64,000 nucleotides of DNA. It comes from Hymenobacter psychrotolerans DSM 18569 (GTDB lineage: Bacteria; Bacteroidota; Bacteroidia; Cytophagales; Hymenobacteraceae). The stretch spans positions 62,001 to 126,000 of the forward strand of contig NZ_FRAS01000006.1 in NCBI RefSeq assembly GCF_900142395.1, given 5' to 3'. Position 1 is the first letter of the stretch; each line of letters begins with the position of its first letter. The position numbers and the translations under genes were made by a program. Of the stretch, positions 44,450-53,286 are shown one piece after another. The notes under the pieces were generated by a model that saw nothing but the letters and a program-made list of their open reading frames with translations, did not search any database and was not told the DNA's origin.

Positions 44450-45457
44450 ATGCCCTTTTTCTGCTCCTGTTTCCGGCTGCCCGCTCCGCTGCGCCGGGGT
44501 GGCTTCTGGGTTCTGGCCGCGGTACTGATGGCATTGCCGGGGCCGCTGGCGGCACAGGTACCGTTAGCAGCAGCGCCGCCCTCGGCAGCTACTGCCGTTT
44601 CTTCGGTAGCGGTGCCAGCCTCTTTGTCCGAAGCCGCCCCGGACAGCAACCGCCTGAGCCGGCGGCTGCCCGTGCTGGCGGGCGGGCTGGCCATTACGTA
44701 CACGGGGCTGATGTATGGCCTGAGCAAGAGCTGGTACACCGGCGAGCGGGTGCCACTGCACTGGTTCAACGACCTGCCGGAGTGGAAGCAGATGGACAAG
44801 GCCGGGCACTTCTGGGGCGCGTTTCACCAGAGCCGGGGCGCGGTGGATATGCTGCGCTGGGCCGGCGTGCCGGAGCGGCGGGCCATCTGGTACGGCGGGT
44901 TCGTAGGCTTTCTGCTCCAGAGCCCCATCGAGCTGCTCGATGGCCGCGACCCGGCCTACGGCGCTTCGGCGACTGACTTGGCGGCCAACTTTCTGGGCTC
45001 AGCGGGCCTGATTGGGCAGCAGCTGGCCTGGGGCGAGGTGCGCATCATGCCCAAGTACTCCTTCCATACCACCCGCTACGCCGCGTTGCGCCCCAACGTG
45101 CTGGGCCGCAGCCTGGCCGAGCAGCATCTGAAAGACTACAACGGCCAGACCTACTGGCTGTGCGCCGACATCGGGGCCTGGCTGCCGGCCGCCTCGCGCT
45201 GGCCCCGCTGGCTGCAGCCGGCCGTGGGCTATGGCGCTCAGCAGATGGTCTACAACGACCCGGCCGCCAACGCGGCCCTCGGGCTGCGCGCCTACCGCCA
45301 GTACTACCTGAGCCTGGACCTGGACCTGCGCCATATCCCGACCCGCAGCAAGTTGCTGCGGCGGGTGTTCTACGTGGCCAGCATCTTCCACCTGCCCGCC
45401 CCCGCCCTCGAATGGAACCCGCGGCGCGGCTTCGTGATGCACGGGCTTTACTACTAA
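44450..45457 (+). CDS. DUF2279 family protein
   Basis: A 335-residue envelope protein with an N-terminal signal or membrane anchor (FWVLAAVLMALPGPLAAQ). The DUF2279 region covers about residues 75-230: GGLAITYTGLMYGLSKSWYT, DKAGHFWGAFHQSR, VPERRAIWYGGFVGFLLQSP, and DLAANFLGSAGLIGQQ. The C-terminal third resembles a short beta-barrel end (YYLSLDLDLRHIPTRSKLLR, GFVMHGLYY). Function unknown in the family. The frame is open from a TTG at 44411; ATG 44450 is chosen. Confidence 0.8.
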   Translation: MPFFCSCFRLPAPLRRGGFWVLAAVLMALPGPLAAQVPLAAAPPSAATAVSSVAVPASLSEAAPDSNRLSRRLPVLAGGLAITYTGLMYGLSKSWYTGERVPLHWFNDLPEWKQMDKAGHFWGAFHQSRGAVDMLRWAGVPERRAIWYGGFVGFLLQSPIELLDGRDPAYGASATDLAANFLGSAGLIGQQLAWGEVRIMPKYSFHTTRYAALRPNVLGRSLAEQHLKDYNGQTYWLCADIGAWLPAASRWPRWLQPAVGYGAQQMVYNDPAANAALGLRAYRQYYLSLDLDLRHIPTRSKLLRRVFYVASIFHLPAPALEWNPRRGFVMHGLYY

Positions 45458-45544
45458 GCCAACCGCAGCGCAAGACCGGCGCAGCGTTTTGCCTCAGCCA
45501 GGCGTAAGCAGGGAAATAACCGTAGGCCGGAGCCAAGTCCCGGT

Positions 45545-45552
45545 TACCTTTG
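45545..45552 (+). promoter_or_regulatory. -7 element of the DUF2027-Smr gene
   Basis: TACCTTTG is a full match to TAnnTTTG, 36 bases before the ATG at 45589. The -33 element is not clear. Confidence 0.5.
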
Positions 45553-45588
45553 TTGCTTTCCCACACCTGACCTGATACCGCTACCACT

Positions 45589-46686
45589 ATGAACGTAGGA
45601 GACCGAGTGCGCCTGTTAACCGGCCGCGAGCAAGGCATTGTTACCCGTCTGCTCAGCGACGAGCTGGTAGAAGTAGCCATTGATAACGATTTTACGATTC
45701 CGGTGTTGCGCCGCGAAGTGGTGGTCGTAGCCGCCGACGAAGACAAGGCTTTCGGCCGCCAGGGTCCGCCGCCGGTGTCGCCGCACCGCGCCAAAGCCGG
45801 CAAGCACAAGCCCGCCAAACCCGCCGCCCAGCCGGCGCAGGCAGCCGGAGCCGGCCCTGCTGCCGAGCAGCCCGCGCCGCCCAAAGCCACCGTGCCCCAG
45901 CCCGCCGCCAAAGGCCTCTACCTCGCCCTGAGCCACCAGTCGCCGGAGCTGCTGTCGGTGCACGTCATCAACCACACCGACCGGGACGTGCTCTACACCT
46001 ACGGTGAGGAAAACCAGGGCCGCTACCGGGGCCTGCGCTCCGACAAGCTGGGGCCCAAAGCTGTGAGCGGGGCGCTGGCTCACCTGCACCTCAAGGATTT
46101 CGACCAGTGGCCGGCCGTGGTGGTGCAGTTGCTCCCCCACCAGGTAAACGGCGACACGGCCTACGAGCTGCTCACCAAACGCACGCAATTCAAGGCGGCC
46201 AGCTTCTATAGCAGCCGCCGCGAAGCACCCGTACTGGGCCGCGAGGCCTATCTGTTTCAGCTGGATGAGAAGCCGGCTGCGCCCGTGGCTATTGCTCCTG
46301 AAAAGCTGGCCGAGGCGCTGCAGGCCCAGCTCACGGGCAATGCCCCTGCCAAGCCCGCTGCTATAGCCCCGGCCCCGGAGCCCGCCAAAGCCATTAAGGC
46401 CCCGCCCCACGAGCTGGACCTGCATCTGGAGGCGCTGCGGCCCGAGGGCGGCGAGGAGCTGAGCAACACGGCCATCCTGAAGCTGCAGCTCGAAGCCTTC
46501 GAGGATGCGCTGAGCCGTGCGCTGGCCACCAACATGCACGAAATCGTGTTCATCCACGGCTCGGGCAGCGGCACGCTCCGCAAGGAAATCCATAAGCTGC
46601 TGAGCCGCAACAAGGACATCAAGTTCTTCGAGGATTCGCAGAAGGAGAAGTTCGGCTATGGCGCTACGCTGGTCCGGCTGAAGTAA
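45589..46686 (+). CDS. DUF2027 and Smr-domain protein
   Basis: A 365-residue cytosolic protein. The N-terminus (about 1-50; VGDRVRLLTGREQGIVTRLL) is a KOW/SH3-like start of DUF2027, followed by an Ala/Pro/Lys-rich linker (about 60-105). A beta-rich DUF2027 core comes next (GLYLALSHQSPELLSVHVIN, VKGDTAYELL-like region), then a second linker, and a C-terminal Smr domain (about 280-365; ELDLHLEAL and EIVFIHGSGSGTLRKEIHKL). Smr domains are nucleases or nucleic-acid binders related to the MutS2 C-terminus. The substrate is unknown. Confidence 0.88.
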   Translation: MNVGDRVRLLTGREQGIVTRLLSDELVEVAIDNDFTIPVLRREVVVVAADEDKAFGRQGPPPVSPHRAKAGKHKPAKPAAQPAQAAGAGPAAEQPAPPKATVPQPAAKGLYLALSHQSPELLSVHVINHTDRDVLYTYGEENQGRYRGLRSDKLGPKAVSGALAHLHLKDFDQWPAVVVQLLPHQVNGDTAYELLTKRTQFKAASFYSSRREAPVLGREAYLFQLDEKPAAPVAIAPEKLAEALQAQLTGNAPAKPAAIAPAPEPAKAIKAPPHELDLHLEALRPEGGEELSNTAILKLQLEAFEDALSRALATNMHEIVFIHGSGSGTLRKEIHKLLSRNKDIKFFEDSQKEKFGYGATLVRLK

Positions 46687-46912
46687 GCAGAAATAATGTA
46701 GTTGTGCCTTGAGAAGCTGTTTTTGGATGGTTTTTCAGGGCACAATTATTTGTGATACCACTCTTATTTATGTCTGTTGCTTTCCGATACTTTACTCGCC
46801 GCACATATTTTCATCCGTTATTATTTCTTCACTATTCAACTGCCTTCTTTCCAGTTGTATGGTAGTACACCAAAACTCAAGAGTATCATCGAAGCAACTC
46901 GGTCTAAACTAA

Positions 46913-47293
46913 ATTCAACTTTGGCGGCTCAAGAAATTTGTAGGCCAGCAAGACAGAGATAAATGTGACGACGTTAAGCGCTACACTATTGTCTCGTCTT
47001 ATAACCTTTCGCCAGTGATTTTAGCGAATTCTGCAGGCCTTGTTTCTGTCAATCGGCGCAATAGCCCCCACAGCTCTACGATATACTTCGTAAATGGGAA
47101 GCACCGTATCACGCCACTTGATTTGAAGCTGACCAGATGCGGGCCACTAGAATACATTGTTTCTATTGACACTTCAGCTGAGAAAAGAAGACAGGTTCAA
47201 GTAGTTGAAAGTGCACTGCAACGTCATGCACATGAATTACCAGATAGTCTTCAACAGCAGATTAGGCAACATTTTCAGTTTATCTACCGATAG
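46913..47293 (+). pseudogene. AT-rich remnant, possible degraded small gene
   Basis: Between the Smr gene and the M1 peptidase lies about 600 bases of AT-rich DNA with codon use unlike the neighbours. Frame 2 is open from 46913 to the TAG at 47293, without an ATG start, and reads like a real protein (KKFVGQQDRDKCDDVKRYTI, IYFVNGKHRITPLDLKLTRC, QQQIRQHFQFIYR). Frame 1 just upstream (46777-46962; YGSTPKLKSIIEATRSKLNS) could be its earlier part, which would need a frameshift near 46920. I recognise no family. Either a horizontally acquired gene in decay or a short hypothetical starting at GTG 47015. Confidence 0.4.
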
Positions 47294-47302
47294 TTTTCTT
47301 GA

Positions 47303-49165
47303 ATGAAATTCCCTGCGCTTCTCGCCGCTTCCCTCCTTTCCGTTTCTGCGCTGGCCCAGCAGCTGCCGGTGCCGCTCAACCTGCAGGCCACCTACGCCAA
47401 GGGCACCCGCTCCGCAACCGGCGCGCCCGGCCCCAACTACTGGCAGAATACCGCCGACTACGACATTGCCGTGCGCTTCGACCCGGCCACCCGGCGCGTG
47501 GCGGGCACCGTGGATATCAGCTACCAGAACCTCAGCCCCGACTCGCTGCGGCAGCTGCAGTTCAAGCTCTACCTCAACTACTACCAGAAAGGGGCACCCC
47601 GCGCCGGCCGCATTGCGCCCGAAGACGTGAATGAGGGCGTGCAGATTGAAAGCCTGACCCTCGACGGGCAGCCGCAGGATGTGAGCAAGCTGCGCATTCA
47701 GGCCACTAACATGCCCGTGCGCCTGCCCAAAGCCCTGGCCTCGGGCCGTGCCACCAAGGTGCGAATAGCGTATTCCTACACGCTCAACAAAGGCTCCCAC
47801 ATGCGCACCGGCGAGGTGGAGCCCAACGCGGCATTCGTGGCATACTTCTTCCCCCGCGTGGCCGTGTACGACGACATCGACGGTTGGAATGTGTTCGACT
47901 ACAATGGCTCCCAGGAGTTCTACAACGACTTCTGCACGTTCCGGGCGGCTATTACGGTACCGCGCAACTTTGTGGTGTGGGCCACCGGCGACCTGCAGAA
48001 CCCCGACCAGGTACTGACCAAAAAGTACGCCAGGCGCCTCCAAGATGCCGAGCGCAAAGACGCCATTACCAGCATCATCACGGAAGCCGACCTGAAGCGC
48101 CAGGACATTACGGCCGCCAACGCTGAAAACACGTGGCGTTTCGAGGCCAGGAACGTGACGGACTTCGTGTTTGCCACCACCGACCATTACGTATGGCAGG
48201 CCAGCAGCCTGGTCGTGGACCCCGCTACCCAGCGCCGCACGCGCGTGGATGCGGTGTACAACCCCAGGCACAAGGACTTCGAGGAAGTGGTGCAGTTCAA
48301 CCGCCAGACGGTGCAGGCCATGAGCTACACGTTTCCGAAGTGGCCCTTCCCCTACTCCCACGAAACCGTATTCGACGGCCTCGACCAGATGGAGTACCCG
48401 ATGATGGTGAACGACAACCCCGTCGAAACCCGCGACGACGCCATTACCCTCACCGACCACGAAGTGTTCCACACGATGTTCCCGTTCTACATGGGCACCA
48501 ACGAAACCAAGTACGCCTGGATGGACGAGGGCTGGGCCACCATCGGCGAGTGGATTATTTCGGGCATCATCAAGCCCGGTTTCGAGGACGACTACGGCAT
48601 TGCGCCCTACGCCAAGGGCTCGGCGCAGGAGTTTGATGTGCCCATCACCACGCTCAGCACCCAGCAAAGCGGCACGGCCCTATTCCTCAACTCCTACCCC
48701 AAACCCGCGCTGGGCTACCTCTACGTGAAGGATTTGCTCGGTGATGAGCTGTTCACGAAGGCGCTGCACACCTACATCCGCAACTGGAACGGCAAGCACC
48801 CCATGCCCTACGACTTCTTCAACTCCATGAACACGGGAGCGGGACAAAACCTGAACTGGTTCTGGCAGCGCTGGTTCTTCGACGGCGGCTATCCCGACCT
48901 GGCCATTGCCAGCGTCACGAAAACCGCCACCGGCCACGACATCCTCGTGCAGGCCAAAGGCACCAAGCCCGTCCCCGTTGACCTCACCGTCACCTACACC
49001 GATGGCAAAACCGAGAAGCTCCACCGCACCATTGCCGTGTGGCAAGCCGGCAACTCCAGCGTCACGGTGCCTGTGGCCACTACCAAAGCCGTGAAGCGCG
49101 TGGAGCTGGGCAGCACCTGGGTACCGGACAAGAATAAGGCGGATAATGTGTGGGAGGGGAAGTAA
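47303..49165 (+). CDS. Secreted M1-family metallopeptidase
   Basis: A 620-residue exported zinc aminopeptidase. The signal peptide is LLAASLLSVSALAQ. The N-terminal beta domain is FDPATRRVAGTVDISYQNLS, and the catalytic domain has the zinc site HEVFH (His386, Glu387, His390) followed 18 residues later by Glu409 in MDEGWA. The usual GxMEN exopeptidase motif is represented by GLDQMEYPMM. The C-terminus is a beta domain (QAKGTKPVPVDLTVTYTDGK). It would trim peptides in the periplasm or outside the cell. Confidence 0.92.
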   Translation: MKFPALLAASLLSVSALAQQLPVPLNLQATYAKGTRSATGAPGPNYWQNTADYDIAVRFDPATRRVAGTVDISYQNLSPDSLRQLQFKLYLNYYQKGAPRAGRIAPEDVNEGVQIESLTLDGQPQDVSKLRIQATNMPVRLPKALASGRATKVRIAYSYTLNKGSHMRTGEVEPNAAFVAYFFPRVAVYDDIDGWNVFDYNGSQEFYNDFCTFRAAITVPRNFVVWATGDLQNPDQVLTKKYARRLQDAERKDAITSIITEADLKRQDITAANAENTWRFEARNVTDFVFATTDHYVWQASSLVVDPATQRRTRVDAVYNPRHKDFEEVVQFNRQTVQAMSYTFPKWPFPYSHETVFDGLDQMEYPMMVNDNPVETRDDAITLTDHEVFHTMFPFYMGTNETKYAWMDEGWATIGEWIISGIIKPGFEDDYGIAPYAKGSAQEFDVPITTLSTQQSGTALFLNSYPKPALGYLYVKDLLGDELFTKALHTYIRNWNGKHPMPYDFFNSMNTGAGQNLNWFWQRWFFDGGYPDLAIASVTKTATGHDILVQAKGTKPVPVDLTVTYTDGKTEKLHRTIAVWQAGNSSVTVPVATTKAVKRVELGSTWVPDKNKADNVWEGK

Positions 49166-49271
49166 TATGGAATCTGCCAGTGAACAGCATCTAGGCTGAA
49201 CAACGCTGGCACTGCTTTATTGGTAAGGCGGTTACATTCAGCAAGCGTTATCACTCACGTATTCTGTAGCT

Positions 49272-49628
49272 ATGGCCAACTTCCATCTTTCTTTCGTAGC
49301 GGGCATTATTTTGCTGTTTCCATCAGCGGCTCATGCGCAAACGCAGCAACCGCAGTCCACCCAGCAGGCCGATACCATTCAGCAGCCGAAGCCGAAATCT
49401 GGTACGGTTATCAAACTATACTGTGGCCCCAACCGCCTGTTGCCTCACCAGCAGCCTCTTTATGTAGTTAATGGCAAACCCTTAAAAGGAGAAAAGTCAC
49501 TTCAGAGTATCAATCCCAATGATATAGAGAAGATTGACATTCTGAAAGACAAGAAGGCCGTGGAACGCTTCGGCCCAGCGGCCATAAATGGCGCCGTACT
49601 CATCACTACCAAGACAGGCAAGCGGTAA
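49272..49628 (+). CDS. Miniature exported TonB-plug-domain protein
   Basis: A 118-residue protein: a signal peptide (FVAGIILLFPSAAHAQ), a Gln/Pro-rich spacer (about 24-45), then the core of a TonB-dependent receptor plug (PLYVVNGKPLKGEKSLQSIN, NDIEKIDILKDKKAVERFGP, AAINGAVLITTK). There is no barrel and no upstream fragment. Stand-alone plug-like proteins occur in Bacteroidota, sometimes after peptidase or antisigma genes; their role is unknown. Both ends look natural, so this is not a broken receptor. Confidence 0.78.
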   Translation: MANFHLSFVAGIILLFPSAAHAQTQQPQSTQQADTIQQPKPKSGTVIKLYCGPNRLLPHQQPLYVVNGKPLKGEKSLQSINPNDIEKIDILKDKKAVERFGPAAINGAVLITTKTGKR

Positions 49629-49701
49629 ACACGCTTCTCACAGATCATGAAACGCTACTTCTCCACTTGCCACGAATTGTAGGTATCAACCTACAATTCA
49701 G

Positions 49702-49938
49702 ATGAAACAACCTAAAAAACGCTGGGCCTGGACGGCACGCCAGCGTAACCGCATCCAGTTCTACACCAAAGAAACCTACTACAGCCTTCGTCCTGGAAAG
49801 TGGCTGCTGCGCCATCTATGGAGCCGCCACCGGATGCAGACGTTTGTAGCCTTACACCAGATTCAGCAGGGCCGGGAAGAGGCGGACGTGCAGCTTCCGT
49901 TTCACCACAAGCATTCCGGCAAGTGGCTATGTGACTAA
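49702..49938 (+). CDS. Small basic hypothetical protein
   Basis: A 78-residue basic protein I do not recognise. It is rich in Arg, Lys, His, Trp and Gln (KKRWAWTARQRNRIQFYTKE, LLRHLWSRHRMQTFVALHQI) and has no signal peptide or membrane segment. GC content is near that of its neighbours, and a strong terminator overlaps its stop codon, which supports a real transcript. The positive charge would suit nucleic acid or membrane contact, but that is a guess. Confidence 0.5.
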   Translation: MKQPKKRWAWTARQRNRIQFYTKETYYSLRPGKWLLRHLWSRHRMQTFVALHQIQQGREEADVQLPFHHKHSGKWLCD

Positions 49939-49968
49939 AAAAGGGCGCCCAAACGGGCGCCCTTTTTT
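49937..49968. terminator. Bidirectional terminator before porX
   Basis: A perfect 14-bp stem, AAAAAAGGGCGCCC with GGGCGCCCTTTTTT, with loop AAAC. The left arm starts inside the stop codon of the small gene at 49702. PorX on the minus strand ends 20 bases away. Confidence 0.95.
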
Positions 49969-49988
49969 AGTTGTTCAACATTACCCCC

Positions 49989-51557
49989 CTACCCTTTCGG
50001 GCTGAGCGTGATGTACGGAATGATACATTCCTCCAGCGAGATGCCGCCGTGCTGGAACGTGTCCTTGTAGTAGTTCACGTAGTAGTTGTAGTTGTTGGGG
50101 TAGGCGAAGAAATAGTCGCCGACGGTGAAGACGTAGGCGGTGCTCACGTTTTCGCGGGGCAGGAAAATACGCTCCGGCTTGCGCACCGTGTACACGTCCT
50201 TGCTGTCGTCGAAGCCCAGGTTTTTACCGTGCTTGTAGCGCAGGTTGGTATTGGTGTTCCGGTCGCCCACAATCTTGTAGGGCCGCTTTACCCGAATAGT
50301 GCCGTGGTCCGTTGTGATGATGAGCTTGCCCTTCTTCTCGGCAATCACCTGCAGCATCTCATACAGCGGCGAATGTAGGAACCACGAGCGAGTGATGCTG
50401 CGGTACGCCGACTCATCGGCGGCCAGCTCCCGAATCATGGCCATGTCGGTGCGGGCGTGCGAGAGCATGTCCACGAAGTTGTAGACAATGGCGTTCAGCT
50501 TGAAGTTGTTGTGCAGGTTCGACATTTTGCCCAGCAGATCTTTGCCGGCCTGCAGGTTGGTCACCTTGTGGTAGCTGAACTTCTGCTTCTGGTTAGCCTT
50601 CTGGAACATGATTTCCATGAACTCGGCCTCGTTGAGGTTTTTACCCTCATCATCGTCGTCCCACACCCACAGATTGGGGTATTTCTTCTGGATTTCGCCG
50701 GGCATCATGCCCGAGAAGATGGCATTGCGGGCGTAAGCCGTGGTGGTGGGCAGAATGGAGTAGTACATCTCCTCCTGGTCCACGGTAAACAGCTCGGCAA
50801 TGATGGGCTCCAGAATCTTCCACTGGTCGTAGCGCAGGTTGTCGATCAGCAGGAAGTACACGGGCGTATCGCCGGTCTGCTTCATGAGCGGAAACACGCG
50901 CTCCTGGAACAGCTGGTGCGACATGAGCGGGGCTTCCTTATCGTCGCCGTTCACCCAGTCCTCGTAGTTTTCCGTGATGAAGCGGCCGAAGTACGTGTTG
51001 GCCTCGTCCTTCTGCATGTTGAAGACCTCGGCCATGCTTTTGCCTTCCGTCTCGTTGATTTCCAGCTCCCAGTACACCAGCTTCTTATACACGTCGGCCC
51101 ACTCGGCGGGCGAGAGGCGGTCGGAGAGCTGCATGCCCAGCTGGCGGAAGTCGCGCTGGTAGCCCGAGTTGGTGGCTTCGCTGATCAGGCGCTTGTTGTC
51201 GAGCACCTTCTTCACCGCCAGCAGAATCTGGCTCGGGTTGACGGGCTTGATGAGGTAGTCGGCAATTTTGGCCCCGATGGCCGATTCCATGATGTGCTCT
51301 TCCTCACTCTTGGTAATCATCACCACCGGCACAGTGGGGCGGGCCGCCTTGATTTCGGTGAGGGTTTCGAGGCCGGTCAGGCCGGGCATGTTTTCATCCA
51401 GGAAGACGATGTCGTAGGTCTTCTCCTGGATTTCCTCAATGGCGTCGGCCCCGGAATTGACGCCCGTGACGTCGTATCCTTTTTCCTTCAGGAACAGAAT
51501 GTGGGGCTTGAGCAGGTCGATTTCGTCATCGGCCCAGAGGATGGAGTATTGTTGCAT
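49989..51557 (-). CDS. porX: PorX, T9SS response regulator with PglZ-type domain
   Basis: A 522-residue regulator of the type IX secretion system (P. gingivalis PorX is about the same length). A CheY-like receiver (about 1-120) holds the acidic pair in ILWADDEIDLL, Asp54 in IVFLDENMPG and the Lys in DYLIKP. A helical linker and a PglZ/alkaline-phosphatase-like domain (about 200-522) follow, with YFLLIDNLRYDQWKILEPII, TTTAYARNAIFSGMMP, and GKLIITTDHGTIRVKRP. Partner PorY is not in the window. ATG 51557 is chosen because the receiver starts there; the upstream in-frame extension is low-complexity. It matches the presence of a T9SS cargo in this window. Confidence 0.95.
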   Translation of the reverse strand: MQQYSILWADDEIDLLKPHILFLKEKGYDVTGVNSGADAIEEIQEKTYDIVFLDENMPGLTGLETLTEIKAARPTVPVVMITKSEEEHIMESAIGAKIADYLIKPVNPSQILLAVKKVLDNKRLISEATNSGYQRDFRQLGMQLSDRLSPAEWADVYKKLVYWELEINETEGKSMAEVFNMQKDEANTYFGRFITENYEDWVNGDDKEAPLMSHQLFQERVFPLMKQTGDTPVYFLLIDNLRYDQWKILEPIIAELFTVDQEEMYYSILPTTTAYARNAIFSGMMPGEIQKKYPNLWVWDDDDEGKNLNEAEFMEIMFQKANQKQKFSYHKVTNLQAGKDLLGKMSNLHNNFKLNAIVYNFVDMLSHARTDMAMIRELAADESAYRSITRSWFLHSPLYEMLQVIAEKKGKLIITTDHGTIRVKRPYKIVGDRNTNTNLRYKHGKNLGFDDSKDVYTVRKPERIFLPRENVSTAYVFTVGDYFFAYPNNYNYYVNYYKDTFQHGGISLEECIIPYITLSPKG

Positions 51558-51906
51558 ATGTAGGGTCTTGGGTATGGCCGGGGCATGTGCTCCGCACCGC
51601 ATGAAACGAGCCGTAGCAGCTGCCGCCTGCTCCGCCTTGCGGCCCCCGAAAGAGGCCAAAGCGCGAATGTAGGTTGCAACTGAAGTTTCGTAAGTAGCTT
51701 TACTCCCAATCCCAGGTTTTTGATTCTAAAAAATTACCGGAAACAGATATTTGCCTGTAACTCCGCCGTAAAGAAGCCAAAAAAAGTTGGTTTAGGTTCC
51801 CGGCCACCGTGCCCGGACGCCCGCCGGGTGGGCCGCAGTTTCCTTCGGCGCCACGCCCAAAACACCCCTTACTGATGCGCTAGGCCAACGTCTGGCGGAC
51901 CGTTGT
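51558..51906. other. Divergent intergenic region between porX and the HD gene
   Basis: About 350 bases with no gene. Both promoters must lie here. Partial matches to TAnnTTTG are seen (TAGCTTTA at about 51693 on the plus strand; TACATTCG on the minus strand about 110 bases before porX), none convincing. Confidence 0.4.
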
Positions 51907-53136
51907 ATGAATAAAAAGAAAATCTTCAACGACCCGGTGTATGGTTTCGTCACCATCCCGACGGAGCTGTTGTTCGACCTGATTGAGCATTCGTATTTTC
52001 AGCGGCTGCGGCGCATTCAGCAGCTGGGGCTCACCATGTTTGTGTATCCGGGGGCGCTGCACACCCGTTTCCATCACGCGCTGGGCGCCATGCACCTGAT
52101 GTCTCTGGCGCTGCGCACGCTCAAAGACAAGGGCATCCCGATTTCGGCGCGCGAAGGCGAGGCCGCCCAGGCTGCCATCCTGCTCCACGACATCGGCCAC
52201 GGTCCCCTCTCCCACGCGCTGGAGCGCAGCATTTTCCATGATGTGCACCACGAGGAAATCAGCCTGCACCTGATGCAGAAGCTGAACGCCGAGTTTGGCG
52301 GCGCGCTGGACCTGGCTATTGCCATCTTCAAGGGCACCTACCACCGGCCGTTCTTCCATCAGCTCGTGAGCAGCCAGCTCGACATGGACCGGCTCGACTA
52401 CCTCAACCGCGACTCGTTCTATACCGGCGTGCAGGAGGGCCGCCCCGGCGCCGACCGCCTCATCAAGATGCTGACCGTGGTGGACGAGCGGCTGGTGCTG
52501 GAGGAAAAGGCCGTGTACAGTATCGAGAACTTCCTGGTGAGCCGCCGCCTGATGTACTGGCAGGTGTACCTGCACAAAACCGTAACCAGCGCCGAGCAGA
52601 TGGTGATTAGGATTATGGAGCATGCCCGCAATCTGGTGCGGGCTGGGGTAGAGGTGCCGGCCTCGCCCAACCTGCACTTCTTCCTTTCGCGCAACATTAC
52701 GCAACAGGAGTTTGAGCAGGACGAGCGGATTCTGCGCCGCTTCACCCGCCTCGACGATACCGACGTGTGGAGCGCCGTGAAGCTCTGGGCCGACCACCCC
52801 GATAAAGTCCTCAACTTTCTGGCGCAAAGCCTCCTGGACCGGCGGCTGTTCAAGATTACGCTCCAGAGCCAGTCCTTCGACGACGATTTTCAAGTGGGCA
52901 TTGTGGAGCTGATTGCCGAGCGGTTTGGCCTGAACCATCAGGAAGCCGCGCAGCTGATGATAGCCGGCCGCATCAGCAACAATGCCTACGACGCCGACGG
53001 CCAAGACACCATTGATGTGCTTACCAAGCGCGGCCGCGTAGTAAACGTAGCCGAAGCCTCCGACCTGCCCAACATCAAGGCCCTGGGCCAGCGCGTAGAG
53101 AAGCACTACATCTGCTACCCCAAGGAGATTCTGTGA
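51907..53136 (+). CDS. HD-domain phosphohydrolase
   Basis: A 409-residue cytosolic metal-dependent phosphohydrolase related to dNTPases. The metal ligands are the His in TRFHHALGAMHLM, the His-Asp pair in AILLHDIGHGPLSHALE, and the distal Asp in SQLDMDRLDYLNRDSF. N-terminal FNDPVYGFVTIPTELLFDLI and YFQRLRRIQQLGLTMFVYPG are typical of this subfamily. The substrate may be a dNTP or another nucleotide. It lies directly upstream of lpxD, a gene order seen often in Bacteroidota. Confidence 0.9.
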   Translation: MNKKKIFNDPVYGFVTIPTELLFDLIEHSYFQRLRRIQQLGLTMFVYPGALHTRFHHALGAMHLMSLALRTLKDKGIPISAREGEAAQAAILLHDIGHGPLSHALERSIFHDVHHEEISLHLMQKLNAEFGGALDLAIAIFKGTYHRPFFHQLVSSQLDMDRLDYLNRDSFYTGVQEGRPGADRLIKMLTVVDERLVLEEKAVYSIENFLVSRRLMYWQVYLHKTVTSAEQMVIRIMEHARNLVRAGVEVPASPNLHFFLSRNITQQEFEQDERILRRFTRLDDTDVWSAVKLWADHPDKVLNFLAQSLLDRRLFKITLQSQSFDDDFQVGIVELIAERFGLNHQEAAQLMIAGRISNNAYDADGQDTIDVLTKRGRVVNVAEASDLPNIKALGQRVEKHYICYPKEIL

Positions 53137-53152
53137 GGAGTTGGTAAAACCC

Positions 53153-53252
53153 TGTCATCCTGAGCACAGCGAAGAACCTGCTCCCGTTAGAACAATAGGT
53201 ATCTGGTGGAAACGCAGCCATAGTAAGATTCTTCGCTCTGCTCAGGATGACA
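53153..53252. repeat. 100-bp palindromic intergenic repeat (REP/MITE-like)
   Basis: The ends are inverted copies of 24 bases with one mismatch: TGTCATCCTGAGCACAGCGA(AGAA) at 53153-53176 and its reverse complement at 53229-53252. The middle is not palindromic. The TCATCCTGAGC core with CGAAG is of a type that occurs in many copies in intergenic regions of various bacteria. Its origin (REP or a MITE) cannot be decided from one copy. Confidence 0.75.
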
Positions 53253-53272
53253 CAACACCTCTTAACATTCCC

Positions 53273-53280
53273 TACTTTTG
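53273..53280 (+). promoter_or_regulatory. -7 element of lpxD
   Basis: TACTTTTG matches TAnnTTTG fully and ends six bases before the lpxD ATG, so the mRNA would be leaderless or nearly so. The -33 element is weak. Confidence 0.5.
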
Positions 53281-53286
53281 CGCCCT

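Noticed and set aside
46709..46912. 67-codon frame in the AT-rich island
   Set aside because: Hydrophobic, low-complexity and out of frame with the better-looking segments; expected by chance in AT-rich DNA.
53153..53252. CRISPR-like repeat
   Set aside because: Only two inverted copies exist, not direct repeats with regular spacers.
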